DNA of 64,000 bases from Streptomyces ferrugineus (GTDB lineage: Bacteria > Actinomycetota > Actinomycetes > Streptomycetales > Streptomycetaceae): assembly GCF_015160855.1 (NCBI RefSeq), contig NZ_CP063373.1, forward strand, positions 4,898,001 through 4,962,000, given 5' to 3'. Under the pieces are notes generated by a model that searched no databases, had not been told where the DNA came from, and was given only the letters and a program-made list of their open reading frames with translations. The stretch's first letter is position 1. Every line of letters starts with the position of its first letter. Made by a program: the position numbers and the translations under genes. Of the stretch, positions 8,670 to 17,537 are shown piece by piece.

Positions 8670-10251
8670 CTTGGTGTTTAACCTCGGCCGTTCACCTGAC
8701 CCGCTGATCTTGGTTCGTTCCAGGGACAACAGGGCGGCCGTTCTTCACGCTTCGAGGTGTCGAGCAACGTCGCGTGAAGGAACGGCCGCTGGTGAAGAGT
8801 CTCGCCGCTGAACAGTCCGCTGACGCCGCGGTGGGCGTCCTGTCCCACTTTCGTGTCGAGTTCTACGACTGCCTCTACACCCGGGCGGATGCGCTCTTCG
8901 AGCTCACCGACGCGGTGCTGTGCTCGGACGGCCCGGTGACGTCGCTGGTCGAGTTGACGCTCACCGCCGAGCACCGGCGCGGGCACGGAGCGATGTACGA
9001 CGCGGTCAACCACGGCTGGCTGGAACCGCGCCGCCTGCGCAGGCTGCTGGCCGCCACGCCGCTGCCACGCGCCGCCGACGGGCGGATCGTGCTCGCGGTG
9101 GACGTGAGCAACTGGCTGCGACCCGACGCCCCCACCAGCCCGGAGTTGCTGTTCTGCCACGTCTACGGGCGGGGCCGCAGCGCGGATCAGTTCATCCCCG
9201 GCTGGCCCTACTCCTTCGTCGCCGCCCTGGAGACGGGACGCACGTCATGGACGGCCGTGCTGGACGCGATCCGGCTGGGGCCGTGCGACGATGCCACCGC
9301 GGTGACCGCCGCCCAGCTGCGCGAGGTGGTCACCCGGCTGGTGCACGCCGGGCAGTGGCAGCCGGGCGACGCAGACATCCTCGTCGTGATGGACACCGGC
9401 TACGACGTCACCCGCCTCGCCTACGTCCTGGCCGACCTGCCCGTCGAACTGGTCGGCCGCCTACGCTCGGACCGCGTCATGCTCCGGGACGCCGGCCCAC
9501 GCCGCTCCTCCCCGCGTGGCGGGCAGCCCCGCAAGCACGGCGGCGTCCTCACCTTCTCCAAGCCGGAGACCTGGCACACCCCCGACCAAGCCACGACCTG
9601 CGACACCACCCGCTACGGCACGGCCGAAGCCCTCGCCTGGGACCGGATGCACCCCCGATTGCAGGCCCGCGGCCCCTGGCTCGACCACTGCGGCGAACTC
9701 CCTCTGATCCACGGCACGTTGATCCGGCTGAAGGTCGAGCACCTACCTGGTGACCGCGACCCCAAGCCGGTATGGATGTGGTCCTCGCGCACCGGCATGA
9801 CCGGCCAGGACGTCGACCTGCGCTGGCAGGCGTTCCTCCGCAGATTCGATCTTGAACATACCTTCCGGCTGTTCAAGCAGACCCTGGGCTGGACCGTCCC
9901 CAAGGTCCGCGATCCGCACACGGCCGACCTGTGGACCTGGCTGATCATCGCCGCCCACACCCAACTCCGCCTCGCCCGGCCCCTCGCCGAGGACCTCCGC
10001 CGCCCCTGGGAACGGCCCTCCGAGCCGCGCCGGCTCACCCCCGCCCGAGTCCGCCGAGGGTTCCGCCACCTCCGCGTGAAGACCGCCCGTCCCGCCGACG
10101 TGCCCAGACCCTCCAAGCCCGGACCCGGACGCCCACCCGGCTCGAAGAACCGCAGGCCAGCCCCACGTCACGAGCCTGGGAAGACCGTGAAACGAATCGA
10201 AACCCTCACCGAACACGTCCGCCTGAAACAGCAGCGAGGTTAATGATCAAG
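8670..10251 (+). mobile_element. Insertion sequence copy 2 (DDE transposase)
   Basis: Direct repeat of the element at 5688-7269, offset by 2,982 bp. The terminal inverted repeats are identical, with CTGAG at 8665-8669 and 10252-10256. Near-perfect identity implies recent duplication. Confidence 0.85.
8774..10243 (+). CDS. IS transposase, copy 2
   Basis: The 489-residue DDE transposase is identical to copy 1 (5792-7261) apart from Pro in place of Ser at the RLG(S/P)CDD position, caused by C at 9281. All three candidate acidic residues are intact, so at least one of the two enzymes could be active. Confidence 0.85.
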   Translation: MKERPLVKSLAAEQSADAAVGVLSHFRVEFYDCLYTRADALFELTDAVLCSDGPVTSLVELTLTAEHRRGHGAMYDAVNHGWLEPRRLRRLLAATPLPRAADGRIVLAVDVSNWLRPDAPTSPELLFCHVYGRGRSADQFIPGWPYSFVAALETGRTSWTAVLDAIRLGPCDDATAVTAAQLREVVTRLVHAGQWQPGDADILVVMDTGYDVTRLAYVLADLPVELVGRLRSDRVMLRDAGPRRSSPRGGQPRKHGGVLTFSKPETWHTPDQATTCDTTRYGTAEALAWDRMHPRLQARGPWLDHCGELPLIHGTLIRLKVEHLPGDRDPKPVWMWSSRTGMTGQDVDLRWQAFLRRFDLEHTFRLFKQTLGWTVPKVRDPHTADLWTWLIIAAHTQLRLARPLAEDLRRPWERPSEPRRLTPARVRRGFRHLRVKTARPADVPRPSKPGPGRPPGSKNRRPAPRHEPGKTVKRIETLTEHVRLKQQRG

Positions 10252-10334
10252 CTGAGTGCCTGTGTCTGATCCAGTCATGCCAAGACTGGCGTCTTTCGTG
10301 TCCGATGACACGCGACGCTGTGAAACACCGCGAG

Positions 10335-10360
10335 GGGCAGCCGGATGACCCCGGCTGCCC
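10335..10360 (-). terminator. Intrinsic-type hairpin downstream of the ABC permease
   Basis: GGGCAGCCGG and CCGGCTGCCC form a perfect 10-bp stem with a 6-nt loop. It lies 50 bp past the stop codon of the minus-strand permease gene and probably ends the GntR-ABC operon transcript. Confidence 0.6.
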
Positions 10361-10410
10361 ATCGCGCCTGCTTCAGCGGTCCGGCGTCGCGCTCCGGACC
10401 TGCTGCGTGG

Positions 10411-11418
10411 TCAGGTCAGGCGGTGGCGGATCCACCAGGTGCAGAACCCGGTCAGGGCCAGGGCGAGGCCGAGGAAGAGCCCGGTCTCGGCCCATTGAAG
10501 GGCCCAGAAGTTGCCGGCGGGCTGGTACGTCACCTGCTGCTTGTAGCCCAGGGCGCCGAGGTCGGCGATGCAGCGGTCGAATTGCTGCAGGGTGGGCGGG
10601 TCTGACTCGGTGTGCAGGCAGTCGGCGAAGGACGACGGCACGGGGGCTGGCTGACCTGCGGCGTTCAGCGTCTGTTGGGAGGTCTCCCAGGCACCGGGCA
10701 CCTCGGGATGCGCGACGATCTGCTTGGCGCCCTCCTGGATGCTGATGGGGGCGCCGCCGGGCTCGATCGGCACGGTGGTCCGGTCCGGGGCGGCCAGATG
10801 AGGCCGGATCCACATCGGCGCGGAGATCTGGACGGCGGTGTAGACGACGAGCGTGGTTGCCATCGCGGGCAGGGTGCGGCGGATGATGAGGCCGAGGGTG
10901 ACGCCCAGGACGAAGGCGAAGGCGGCATGGGCCATGGGGACGACACCCCGTGCGGCGAAGGCCACGGGGTCGAGCCGAGGGAAGTACGTGTCCGTCGCGC
11001 CACCGCCGTTGACAGCCCGGTCGATGGGGCTGCTCCACCAGCTCACTGCGAGTGCGGCCAGTCCGGCGGCGGTCATGGCGGCTGCCGCACCAAGGCCCAG
11101 CTTGGTCGCCAGCCAGCGTGTGCGAGTGACGCCCTGGTTCCACGCAAGGTAGTGGGTGCCGGTCTCCAGTTCACGGGCGATCAGCGGTGCGCCCCAGAAC
11201 ATTCCGATGACCGCCGGCACGGCAAGCACGACCAGCAGTCCGGCGTAGTAGAGGGTCTGATCCGAACTGGAGAGCCGGTCCACCAGGCTGCTGCCGGCAG
11301 CGCGGTAAAGGTCGGCCAACTGCGGTCCTGTGATCGCGAGGGTGGCGGCGAGGGCAGTCACCGCGGCGGACATCACGGCGGCCTGGGTGCGGAACTGGCG
11401 CCAGGTCAGCCAGATCAT
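10411..11418 (-). CDS. ABC transporter permease (integral membrane subunit)
   Basis: The 335-residue protein begins MIWLTWRQFRTQAAVM and has about six hydrophobic segments. This is typical of Streptomyces ABC-2-type permeases paired with a YtrA-type regulator. A GGAGGTCCTT ribosome-binding site precedes the ATG, and the start overlaps the ATPase stop by 4 nt. The open frame continues upstream to 12123, but that part is the ATPase gene read in the wrong frame. The transporter probably exports a drug-like or membrane-active compound, but the sequence does not reveal which. Confidence 0.8.
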   Translation of the reverse strand: MIWLTWRQFRTQAAVMSAAVTALAATLAITGPQLADLYRAAGSSLVDRLSSSDQTLYYAGLLVVLAVPAVIGMFWGAPLIARELETGTHYLAWNQGVTRTRWLATKLGLGAAAAMTAAGLAALAVSWWSSPIDRAVNGGGATDTYFPRLDPVAFAARGVVPMAHAAFAFVLGVTLGLIIRRTLPAMATTLVVYTAVQISAPMWIRPHLAAPDRTTVPIEPGGAPISIQEGAKQIVAHPEVPGAWETSQQTLNAAGQPAPVPSSFADCLHTESDPPTLQQFDRCIADLGALGYKQQVTYQPAGNFWALQWAETGLFLGLALALTGFCTWWIRHRLT

Positions 11419-12311
11419 CGAAGGACCTCCAGTGCGGGTCGGGTGTCGCGTACCGCATCGGCGGGCCGGGTCATGTAGGCCAGGACGATGTCTTCCAGAC
11501 CGAGCGGGCTGACGGTCCAGGACGGGTCGTGGACGGCGGTGTCGGTGCGCACCAGGAGGGTGGTCTGCCGGTCGGTGTGGCTGGCGGTGATGACGTGCTG
11601 ACCGGCCGGGAGCGTGTCCGGGTTCCGGCGCGGTCCGGTGAGCCGGTGGTGGCAGGCGACGAGGTCGTCGATGTCGCCGGCCACTTGTACCCGGGAGTCG
11701 ACCAGGACGATGACGTAGTCGCAGGCCCGCTCCACGTCGGAGACCAGGTGGGAGGAGAGCACGACGCTCAGCTCGTGCTCGGCGACGGCCTCCATCAGGT
11801 CCTGCATGAACTCTCGCCGGGCGAGGGGGTCGAGGGCGGCGACCGGCTCGTCCAGGATGAGCAGCTCTGGTCGCTTGGCGAGGCCCAGGGTGAGGGCGAG
11901 TTGCGCGCGCTGGCCGCCGGACAGCCTCCCGGCCTTCTGTTTGAGGTCCAGGCCGAGCCGCCGGATCCGGTCCCGGGCCAGGACGTCGTCCCAGCCGGGG
12001 TTGAGGCGGGCACCCAGCCGCAGGTGATCGGTGATGCTCAGGGCGGCATAGGTCGGGGTGTCCTGGGCGACGAAGCCGACCTTGGCCAGCTGCGCGGGGC
12101 CGCTGGCGGGACGGCCGCCGCACACCTCGATGGTGCCTGCGGTCGGCTTCAGCATCCCGGAGGCCAGGTTCAACAGGGTTGATTTGCCCGCCCCGTTGGG
12201 TCCGACCAGCCCGACGACCCGCCCGGCGGGCACGTCCAGGTCGCAGTTCTGCAGCGCCCAGCGCTGCTTGTATCTCTTGCCCAGAGCCTGGGCCCGTAAG
12301 ACGGCGCTCAC
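11415..12311 (-). CDS. ABC transporter ATP-binding protein
   Basis: The 298-residue ATPase has Walker A GPNGAGKST, signature RLSGGQRAQLAL and Walker B ELLILDEPVAALDP, followed by an H-loop histidine in VLSSHLVSD. The GTG start at 12311 lies in the 4-nt overlap with the upstream GntR gene. An open extension to 12407 exists but overlaps that regulator and lacks family similarity. It forms the energising subunit for the permease at 10411-11418. The ytrAB-like order of regulator, ATPase and permease suggests control by the GntR protein. Confidence 0.9.
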   Translation of the reverse strand: MSAVLRAQALGKRYKQRWALQNCDLDVPAGRVVGLVGPNGAGKSTLLNLASGMLKPTAGTIEVCGGRPASGPAQLAKVGFVAQDTPTYAALSITDHLRLGARLNPGWDDVLARDRIRRLGLDLKQKAGRLSGGQRAQLALTLGLAKRPELLILDEPVAALDPLARREFMQDLMEAVAEHELSVVLSSHLVSDVERACDYVIVLVDSRVQVAGDIDDLVACHHRLTGPRRNPDTLPAGQHVITASHTDRQTTLLVRTDTAVHDPSWTVSPLGLEDIVLAYMTRPADAVRDTRPALEVLR

Positions 12312-12700
12312 GCTATGTCCTCTCCAGCGGCGGTCCGAAAGGTGGTCATGAACAGTGCCTCGATGGACTCCTCGTCGAGCCCGGCCAGGCGGGCCTTGGC
12401 CAGCCACCGCCGGAGGTCCTTCTGGAGCGGGCCGTGCGCGGCGAGCGAGGCGTCGGCCAGCGTCCGCGTCACGAACGTCCCCACCCCCGGCCGGGCGGCC
12501 ACCAGTCCCTCGTGCTCCAGCTCCCGGTACGCCTTGAGCACGGTGTTCGGATTGACCGCCACCTGCCTGGCCACCTCCTTGACCGTGGGGAGCCGGTCCC
12601 CTTCCTTAAGCAGGCCCAGCCTCAGCGCGTGGCGCACTTGCTGGACCAGTTGCTGGTACGGGGACGTGCCGGAACGGTCGTTCAGGTGGAACTCAATCAC
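12308..12700 (-). CDS. GntR family regulator, YtrA subfamily
   Basis: This short GntR regulator (about 130 residues) has a winged-helix with the recognition segment VKEVARQVAVNPNTVLKAYRELEHEGL and no large ligand domain, which defines the YtrA group. A GTG at 12700 sits five bases after GGAGG and is my preferred start; the ATG at 12712 overlaps that ribosome-binding site. It overlaps the ATPase gene by 4 nt. YtrA-type proteins repress their own ABC operon and respond to cell-wall-active compounds (family knowledge). A palindrome at its promoter supports autoregulation. Confidence 0.85.
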   Translation of the reverse strand: MIEFHLNDRSGTSPYQQLVQQVRHALRLGLLKEGDRLPTVKEVARQVAVNPNTVLKAYRELEHEGLVAARPGVGTFVTRTLADASLAAHGPLQKDLRRWLAKARLAGLDEESIEALFMTTFRTAAGEDIA

Positions 12701-12714
12701 GGGTTCCTCCATTT

Positions 12715-12759
12715 ATCTAGTTGCCTAGTACTTTAGCCTCATCATGTGATGTTCGGTCA
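12715..12759 (-). promoter_or_regulatory. Promoter and operator candidate of the gntR-ABC operon
   Basis: On the minus strand TTGACC (12759-12754) is followed about 18 nt later by CTAAAGT, a plausible -35/-10 pair. Directly downstream the palindrome CTAG-TTGC-CTAG (12717-12728) overlaps the expected transcription start. It is a good candidate binding site for the YtrA-like protein. Confidence 0.45.
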
Positions 12760-12841
12760 ACGGGGAAGGTGCGGCATCGGCCGAAACTGACGAAGGAACA
12801 AGGAACTGCGTGGGAGTGCACCGGAGAATCGGGCCTGGCAG

Positions 12842-13390
12842 TCAGGCCGCTTGTGCGACCGGAGTCCACGTCGTGACCTGTGTGGCAGGGCGGCTTGACC
12901 GACGGGTCAGACGTCGGGTCATCAGGGTGATGGCGGCCCATGTGATCAGCGATTCGCTCATCTCAGGGAGGCGTTCGTAGTCGCGGCAGTGCCGACGGGC
13001 ACGCATGATCCACGACCAAGATCGCTCCACCACCCACCGGCGCGGGCCTTGGCGCCCGGCGGACGGCGAACGGTCTAACGCGAGCCGGAACAGTAATTCC
13101 CGTGCCACGAGAGAGACTTGGGCCGCGGCGTCGGTGACCATGACCAGGAGGACAAGGCCGCTGTTGTCGGAGATCAGGTGTCTCTTCCGGCCATTGATCA
13201 ACTTCCCGCCATCCCACCGTCGCGTGGCCTTGCCGACGGTCTCGGAGGCCTTGATGCTCTGCGAGTCGACGATCGCCGACGCCGCACGGGGTGTCTTCCC
13301 ACTGGCCAGACGGACCTTTCGGCAGAGCTGGTCGCGGATGACGCCGATGACCCCGGCGGCGGCCCAGCGCCGGGCGAACCCGTAAATCAT
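12842..13390 (-). pseudogene. IS5-family transposase, C-terminal part, internally deleted
   Basis: The frame encodes the middle and end of an IS5-type transposase: IYGFARRWAAAGVIGVIRDQ, AIVDSQSIKASETVG, DGGKLINGRKRHL and, at the end, PRRWVVERSWSWIMRARRH. The N-terminal third is absent. The region between the first Asp and the WVVERS motif is too short and lacks the second catalytic Asp (usual form DGGY/DAGY), so the copy is dead. The missing N-terminus matches the fragment at 21436-21609 on the same strand. I interpret the two as halves of one gene split by the recombinase block. Confidence 0.8.
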
Positions 13391-13401
13391 CCGCCTACCA
13401 G

Positions 13402-13416
13402 TTACGTGGAATCACG
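13402..13416 (+). other. Candidate recombination-site arm, left end of unit A
   Basis: TTACGTGGAATCACG lies just inside the left boundary of the block. It resembles TTATGTGGAATCGAG at 17506-17520 and, in inverted orientation, the right end near 21421-21436. I infer that these are recombinase-binding arms. Confidence 0.35.
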
Positions 13417-13469
13417 GCTCGCTGGATGCGGCTCGTATCCTGCGGGATCATCACGAGCTGAGGGGCCCC

Positions 13470-14540
13470 ATGGGCAGTGGGATATCGGTGGAGGAAAAGT
13501 GGCCGGTGCTGGGCCGGCACGAGCGGGCGGCCGAGTGGCTTCGGGTGTGGACGGATCTGGGGAGGGCTCCTCGGACGATCGACGCGTACGCACGGGGGCT
13601 GGCTGAGTACCTGCTGGTCTGTGAGCGGGACGGAATCGACCCGGTTGCCGCGACCCGGTTACATGTGGCCGCGTTCGTGAAGGACCTGAGCACGCGGCCG
13701 AGTCGGCGCGGACCCAGCGTCGTGGCACTGGACTCCGGGGCCGGTCTGGCGAATGCGACGCTCCAGCAACGGCTGGTGCCGGTACGGCTGTTCTACGACT
13801 ACCTCATCGAGGAGGGCTTGCGGGAGTCCAACCCGGTCGGCCGCGGACGCTACACACCCGACCGGAGGTTCGGCGGTCATCAGCGAGGGCTGGTACCCCG
13901 CCTGACGAAGCTGCCCTGGATCCCGAGCGAACGGCAGTGGCTCGACCTGCTGGAGATCGTGCGCGAGGAGCCCGTACGCAATCGCGTCATGCTCGCTCTC
14001 GCCTATGGCGCGGCACTGCGGCGGGAGGAACTGTGCTCGCTGCGGACCGATGACCTTGACCCCGCCCACCGGACCCTACGGATCCGGGCGGAGACGACGA
14101 AGACTCGGCGCGAGCGGATCGTTCCGTACTCGGCGGCGACCGGGGTCCTGCTGTCCGGCTACCTCGCGCACCGAGCCACGATCAACAGGGCCCGGGGACC
14201 GCTGTTCTTGTCGGAGTCACGCCGCAACTACGGCCAGCCGCTGACTCTGTGGACGTGGTCGAAGGTGATCCGGCGGGTCGCTCTCGCCGCTGACCTGCCG
14301 CGGTTCTCGACGCACACCACGCGGCATTTGTGCTTGACCGAATTGGCCCGGATGGGCTGGGAACTGCACGCTATCGCTTCCTTCGCCGGGCACCGCAGCA
14401 CCGAGTCGACCCTGACCTACATCCACCTCTCCGGCCGTGACCTGGCGGAGAAGCTGAACCGGGGCATGCAGCAGATCCACTCCTGGCGTGTGGACATGCT
14501 GACCCGCACGGGCCAAGGCACTCAGGCGGTTGCCAAGTGA
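13470..14540 (+). CDS. Tyrosine recombinase, TnpA-like (unit A)
   Basis: The 356-residue integrase has an N-terminal SAM-like core-binding domain and a C-terminal catalytic domain. The full active-site set is visible: Arg in ALRREELCSL, Lys in ETTKTRRER, His/Arg in THTTRHLCL, His in FAGHRSTEST and the nucleophile Tyr in LTYIHLSG. Its length matches Tn554 TnpA (about 360 residues). Its stop codon overlaps the start of the large recombinase by 4 nt. It is homologous to the recombinase at 17538-18581. These enzymes catalyse conservative site-specific transposition. Confidence 0.88.
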   Translation: MGSGISVEEKWPVLGRHERAAEWLRVWTDLGRAPRTIDAYARGLAEYLLVCERDGIDPVAATRLHVAAFVKDLSTRPSRRGPSVVALDSGAGLANATLQQRLVPVRLFYDYLIEEGLRESNPVGRGRYTPDRRFGGHQRGLVPRLTKLPWIPSERQWLDLLEIVREEPVRNRVMLALAYGAALRREELCSLRTDDLDPAHRTLRIRAETTKTRRERIVPYSAATGVLLSGYLAHRATINRARGPLFLSESRRNYGQPLTLWTWSKVIRRVALAADLPRFSTHTTRHLCLTELARMGWELHAIASFAGHRSTESTLTYIHLSGRDLAEKLNRGMQQIHSWRVDMLTRTGQGTQAVAK

Positions 14541-16875
14541 CCGCGCAACCGAGTACGACGTCCGCACGGCCGACCAGCACCCTGACCTGGCCATGGCCTG
14601 TCGACCTCGCCTCCTATGACCGTCACGGTCTGCTAACCGAGGCCGAGGCGGAAGCACTCCAGGACCTCAGTATCGAGCGCGTCCGGCGCGAGGGACTCAC
14701 CTCTGACGCGGTGGTCCTGCGGCCTATGGCCCGGCTGGTGCGGCCGCTGGCGGACTCCCTTGCCGCCGTGCACTTGCCTCCGGACGACCGTCATCAGCGG
14801 CGGTTCGCCCGGGACGCGGCCGGACTGGTTCTGATCCGCTGCGGCGAACTCCGCCGGGCCTTTTGGGGCTGGCCGGTGCAGGACTGGGTGGACCTAATTG
14901 ACTCAAGCGGCGCCGAGTTCCGACGCACATGGGGTGGCCAGATCGGCCCCAACGCCCGGCCGTTCGTGATCGTCTATGCCTATCTGCTCGGCGAGTTCAC
15001 CGCCTTCGACCGGCTCGGCCGCTTCCAGCGGCTGCCCCTGGCCCACCGGGTGTTCGGAGCCGACCGTGTCGACGATGCGGTCAGGCGGATCTGCGGAGTC
15101 CTGGCCGGCTGGGGTTACCGCCGTGATGCCGAGCGGCTGGCCTCGGCGATCTGCCAGATGCTGCTGCTGAACCGCAGTCCGCTGCTGGAGGACCTGTCCA
15201 CTGACGCACTGGCCGCACTCCGCGTCCACCCGGCGATGAGCGGGCAGTGGGGCAAGGACCTCCACGGCCTCCACCGAGCGGTCGCCGCGCTCGGCCACGC
15301 GGATGCGTCGCCAGCAGGACACGAGTCCGGGCCGACAGCGATGGAAGGAGTCCCAGCTCCATGGGTGGAGTGGGTCGAGCGTTGGCACGCAACGTCGACG
15401 CTCACCGCAACGGTCCGCGGCGGTTACCGCAGCGTGCTCGCCAAGATCGGCCGAGGCTGGCCGCCGAACATCCCGGGGTCACCGAGCCGGGCCAGTGGAA
15501 CCGGCAGACCTGCGCGGCCTGGGTCGCCGCAGTGGACCGGATGGCCGTCGGCGACTTCTCGCAGTGGACGCACGGCATGCTCTCCCAGGACCGCTTGGGC
15601 AAGCCGCTCACTGCGGAGTCGAAGTCCGGCTACCTCAAGGTGCCGCGCGCGTTCTTTCGTGACCTGCACGAATGGGAGTGGATCCCGCGCCGCTTCGACC
15701 CTTCCCATGCCCTGCGGAAACCCCGAAGCGTTCGTGCCCTGATGGGTCCGGACCCACGCGTGATCGCCGACGACATCTGGGCCAAGCTGCTGTGGGCCGG
15801 CCTGAACGTCGAGCCCGGTGACCTGCCGACTGCGGACGGCCGCACGTATCCGGTCGAGCTGATCCGGGCCATTACTTTGACCTGGCTGTTCGCCGGACAA
15901 CGCAGCGATGAGATAGCCCGCCTCCGGGTCGGCTGCATCCGCTGGCAGCACGACGGCCTGCCCATCCCCGGCGACTCCGGAGAGGTCCTCGCCCGCGACG
16001 CGGTCTGCCTGCTGGACGTGCCCACCCACAAGACCGGCACCGCGTTCACCAAGCCCGTCGACCCGCTCCTGGGCCAGGCCATCGAGGCATGGCAGGCCGT
16101 CCGACCCGCCCAGCCCGCCACGCTCGACTCCAAGACCAGCGAGTACGCCGACTTCCTGTTCGCCCATCGTGCCCGCCGGGTCGCCAAGCACTACATCAAC
16201 ACAGCGATCATCCCGATGCTCTGCCGCAAGGCCGGCGTCCCCACAGCGGACGTCCGCGGCAACCTCACCAGCCACCGGGCCCGGTCCACCATCGCCAGCC
16301 AGCTCTACAACGCCAAGGAGCCCATGACGCTCTTCGAGCTGCAGGAATGGCTCGGCCACCGGACGCCCGAGGCGACCACACACTACGCGAAGCTCACCCC
16401 GAACACCCTGGCCAGGGCCTACAACGACGCCGGATACTTCGCGAGAAACGTCCGCACCATCGAAGTCCTGGTCGACCGCGACGCGGTCGCCTCCGGCGCC
16501 GCTGCCGGCGGCGAGCCCTGGCAGTACTACGACCTCGGCCACGGCTGGTGCACCTACACCTTCTTCGAACAGTGCCAGCACCGCATGGCCTGCGCACGCT
16601 GCGACTTCTACACCCCGAAAGCCTCCAGCAAGGGGCAGTTGCTGGAGGCGAAGGACAACCTGCAGAAGATGCTGGCCGGCATCCCCCTCACCGACGACGA
16701 ACGCGCCGCCGTCGACGACGGCCAAGCCGCCCTCGACCAGCTCCTGGAGCGGCTCACCGACATCCCCACTCCCGCCGGGCTGACCCCACGAGAGATCGGG
16801 CTCCCGGCCACCGCGACGTTCCTGCCGATCATCGACGTTCGCCAAGGGCCGTCCGCGCCAGAGACGATCCGCTAA
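14537..16875 (+). pseudogene. Large tyrosine recombinase, TnpB-like (unit A), frameshifted
   Basis: The gene starts in the 4-nt overlap with the TnpA-like gene and runs in one frame to about 15454, then continues in another to 16875. Comparison with the intact 761-residue homologue at 18578-20863 places a one-base loss between 15454 and 15455 (CGA-GGCTG, where CGA-TGG-CTG would restore the frame). The catalytic half is otherwise complete: Arg in GQRSDEIARL, His/Arg in SHRARSTIASQL, His in WLGHRTPEAT and Tyr in HYAKL. A Cys cluster CQHRMACARCDFY follows. It could be a pseudogene or a single sequencing error. Confidence 0.8.
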
Positions 16876-16918
16876 GACTCCAGACCCTGGTTACCGACAC
16901 CCGGCTCCCAGAGCACAC

Positions 16919-16952
16919 GGTCTGATCGTCTACGCGGTCTGATCGTCTACGC
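16919..16952 (+). repeat. 17-bp direct repeat, two copies
   Basis: GGTCTGATCGTCTACGC occurs twice in perfect tandem directly before the start of the immunity-like gene. It may be a regulatory element or a slippage product. Confidence 0.7.
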
Positions 16953-16955
16953 ATA

Positions 16956-17417
16956 ATGCGAGGCATGGACCTACGCTCGGAGCTGCTGCCACCGCCCGTG
17001 ACCCAACAACAGCTCGACGAGATGTGCAGTGAGATCGAGCGCATCTCCGACTTGATCGCTCGCGGCGGCCCCGCTGAAGAGGCCGTCGCCGCCTTCAACA
17101 AGAAGACCGGGCACGAGTACACGATCCTCGACTTCGCCGAGTACTACGGATGGCGCGACCTGGAGGACTTTGCCCGGGAAGCCGCCCGGCCGGCATGGCC
17201 GAAGGTGCCCGACATCACGCGCGGCGAGCTCGTCGAGATCGTCTGCAGGATCTTGGCCACCGGCCCCGAGGCCGACTACTACCTGCGGCTTTTTGAAGTC
17301 AACGTGCCCCATCCGCGGGCGGCTGGCCTGATCTTCCATCCTCCAGCCGAACTGCAGGACGCCTCCGCCGAGACGATCACCGATGCGGCACTGAGCTACC
17401 GCGCGATCCCATTGTGA
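16956..17417 (+). CDS. Colicin/pyocin immunity-like protein (PF01320-like C-terminal domain)
   Basis: The C-terminal 70 of 153 residues match the Im2/Im9 fold pattern in order: ITRGELVEIVCRIL, a loop, LRLFEVNVPHPRAAGLIFHP, then a stretch ending SAETITDAALSYRA. This parallels the Im9 arrangement of a TEAEF helix, HF.....HP..SDLIYYP and VNTVKQWRA. The two Tyr residues that contact colicin DNases are Phe-His here. The N-terminal 80 residues (with FNKKTGHEYTILDF) are an extension absent from colicin immunity proteins. No toxin gene is adjacent. It lies between two recombinase pairs, so I regard it as cargo of unit A. The start may be 16956 or the ATG at 16965. Confidence 0.6.
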   Translation: MRGMDLRSELLPPPVTQQQLDEMCSEIERISDLIARGGPAEEAVAAFNKKTGHEYTILDFAEYYGWRDLEDFAREAARPAWPKVPDITRGELVEIVCRILATGPEADYYLRLFEVNVPHPRAAGLIFHPPAELQDASAETITDAALSYRAIPL

Positions 17418-17461
17418 CCAGATGAGCCAAGAGTCCCCCAGGGGGTTGACACCAGGACTCA

Positions 17462-17516
17462 GATTCCACAGAAAGGGCGGGGTAGTCGGCGGGCATGGAC
17501 CGCCTTATGTGGAATC
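17462..17516. other. Inverted GATTCCACA arms at the junction of units A and B
   Basis: GATTCCACA (17462-17470) and TGTGGAATC (17508-17516) are perfect inverted repeats with a 37-bp spacer. The right arm resembles the left end of unit A. The left arm, with adjacent bases, resembles the right end of unit B. The pair looks like abutting ends of two elements or a recombination core. Confidence 0.45.
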
Positions 17517-17537
17517 GAGCAGGGCTACGCTGCTGCC

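Larger units (their letters stand above)
5683..10256. mobile_element. Putative composite transposon (IS - LLM monooxygenase - IS)
   Basis: Two direct copies of a 1,582-bp insertion sequence (5688-7269 and 8670-10251) differ at only one base that I could find (T6299 versus C9281). They enclose 1.4 kb containing a single monooxygenase gene. The pentamer CTGAG occurs immediately outside both ends of both copies, including the outermost ends 5683-5687 and 10252-10256. This fits transposition of the whole unit, although the pentamer could also be a fixed part of the element or a preferred target. That the unit moved as one is inference. Confidence 0.6.

Noticed and set aside
15440..15470. Programmed -1 frameshift in the large recombinase
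   Set aside because: There is no slippery heptamer at the shift point, and the homologous gene at 18578-20863 is read in one frame. A one-base deletion explains it better.
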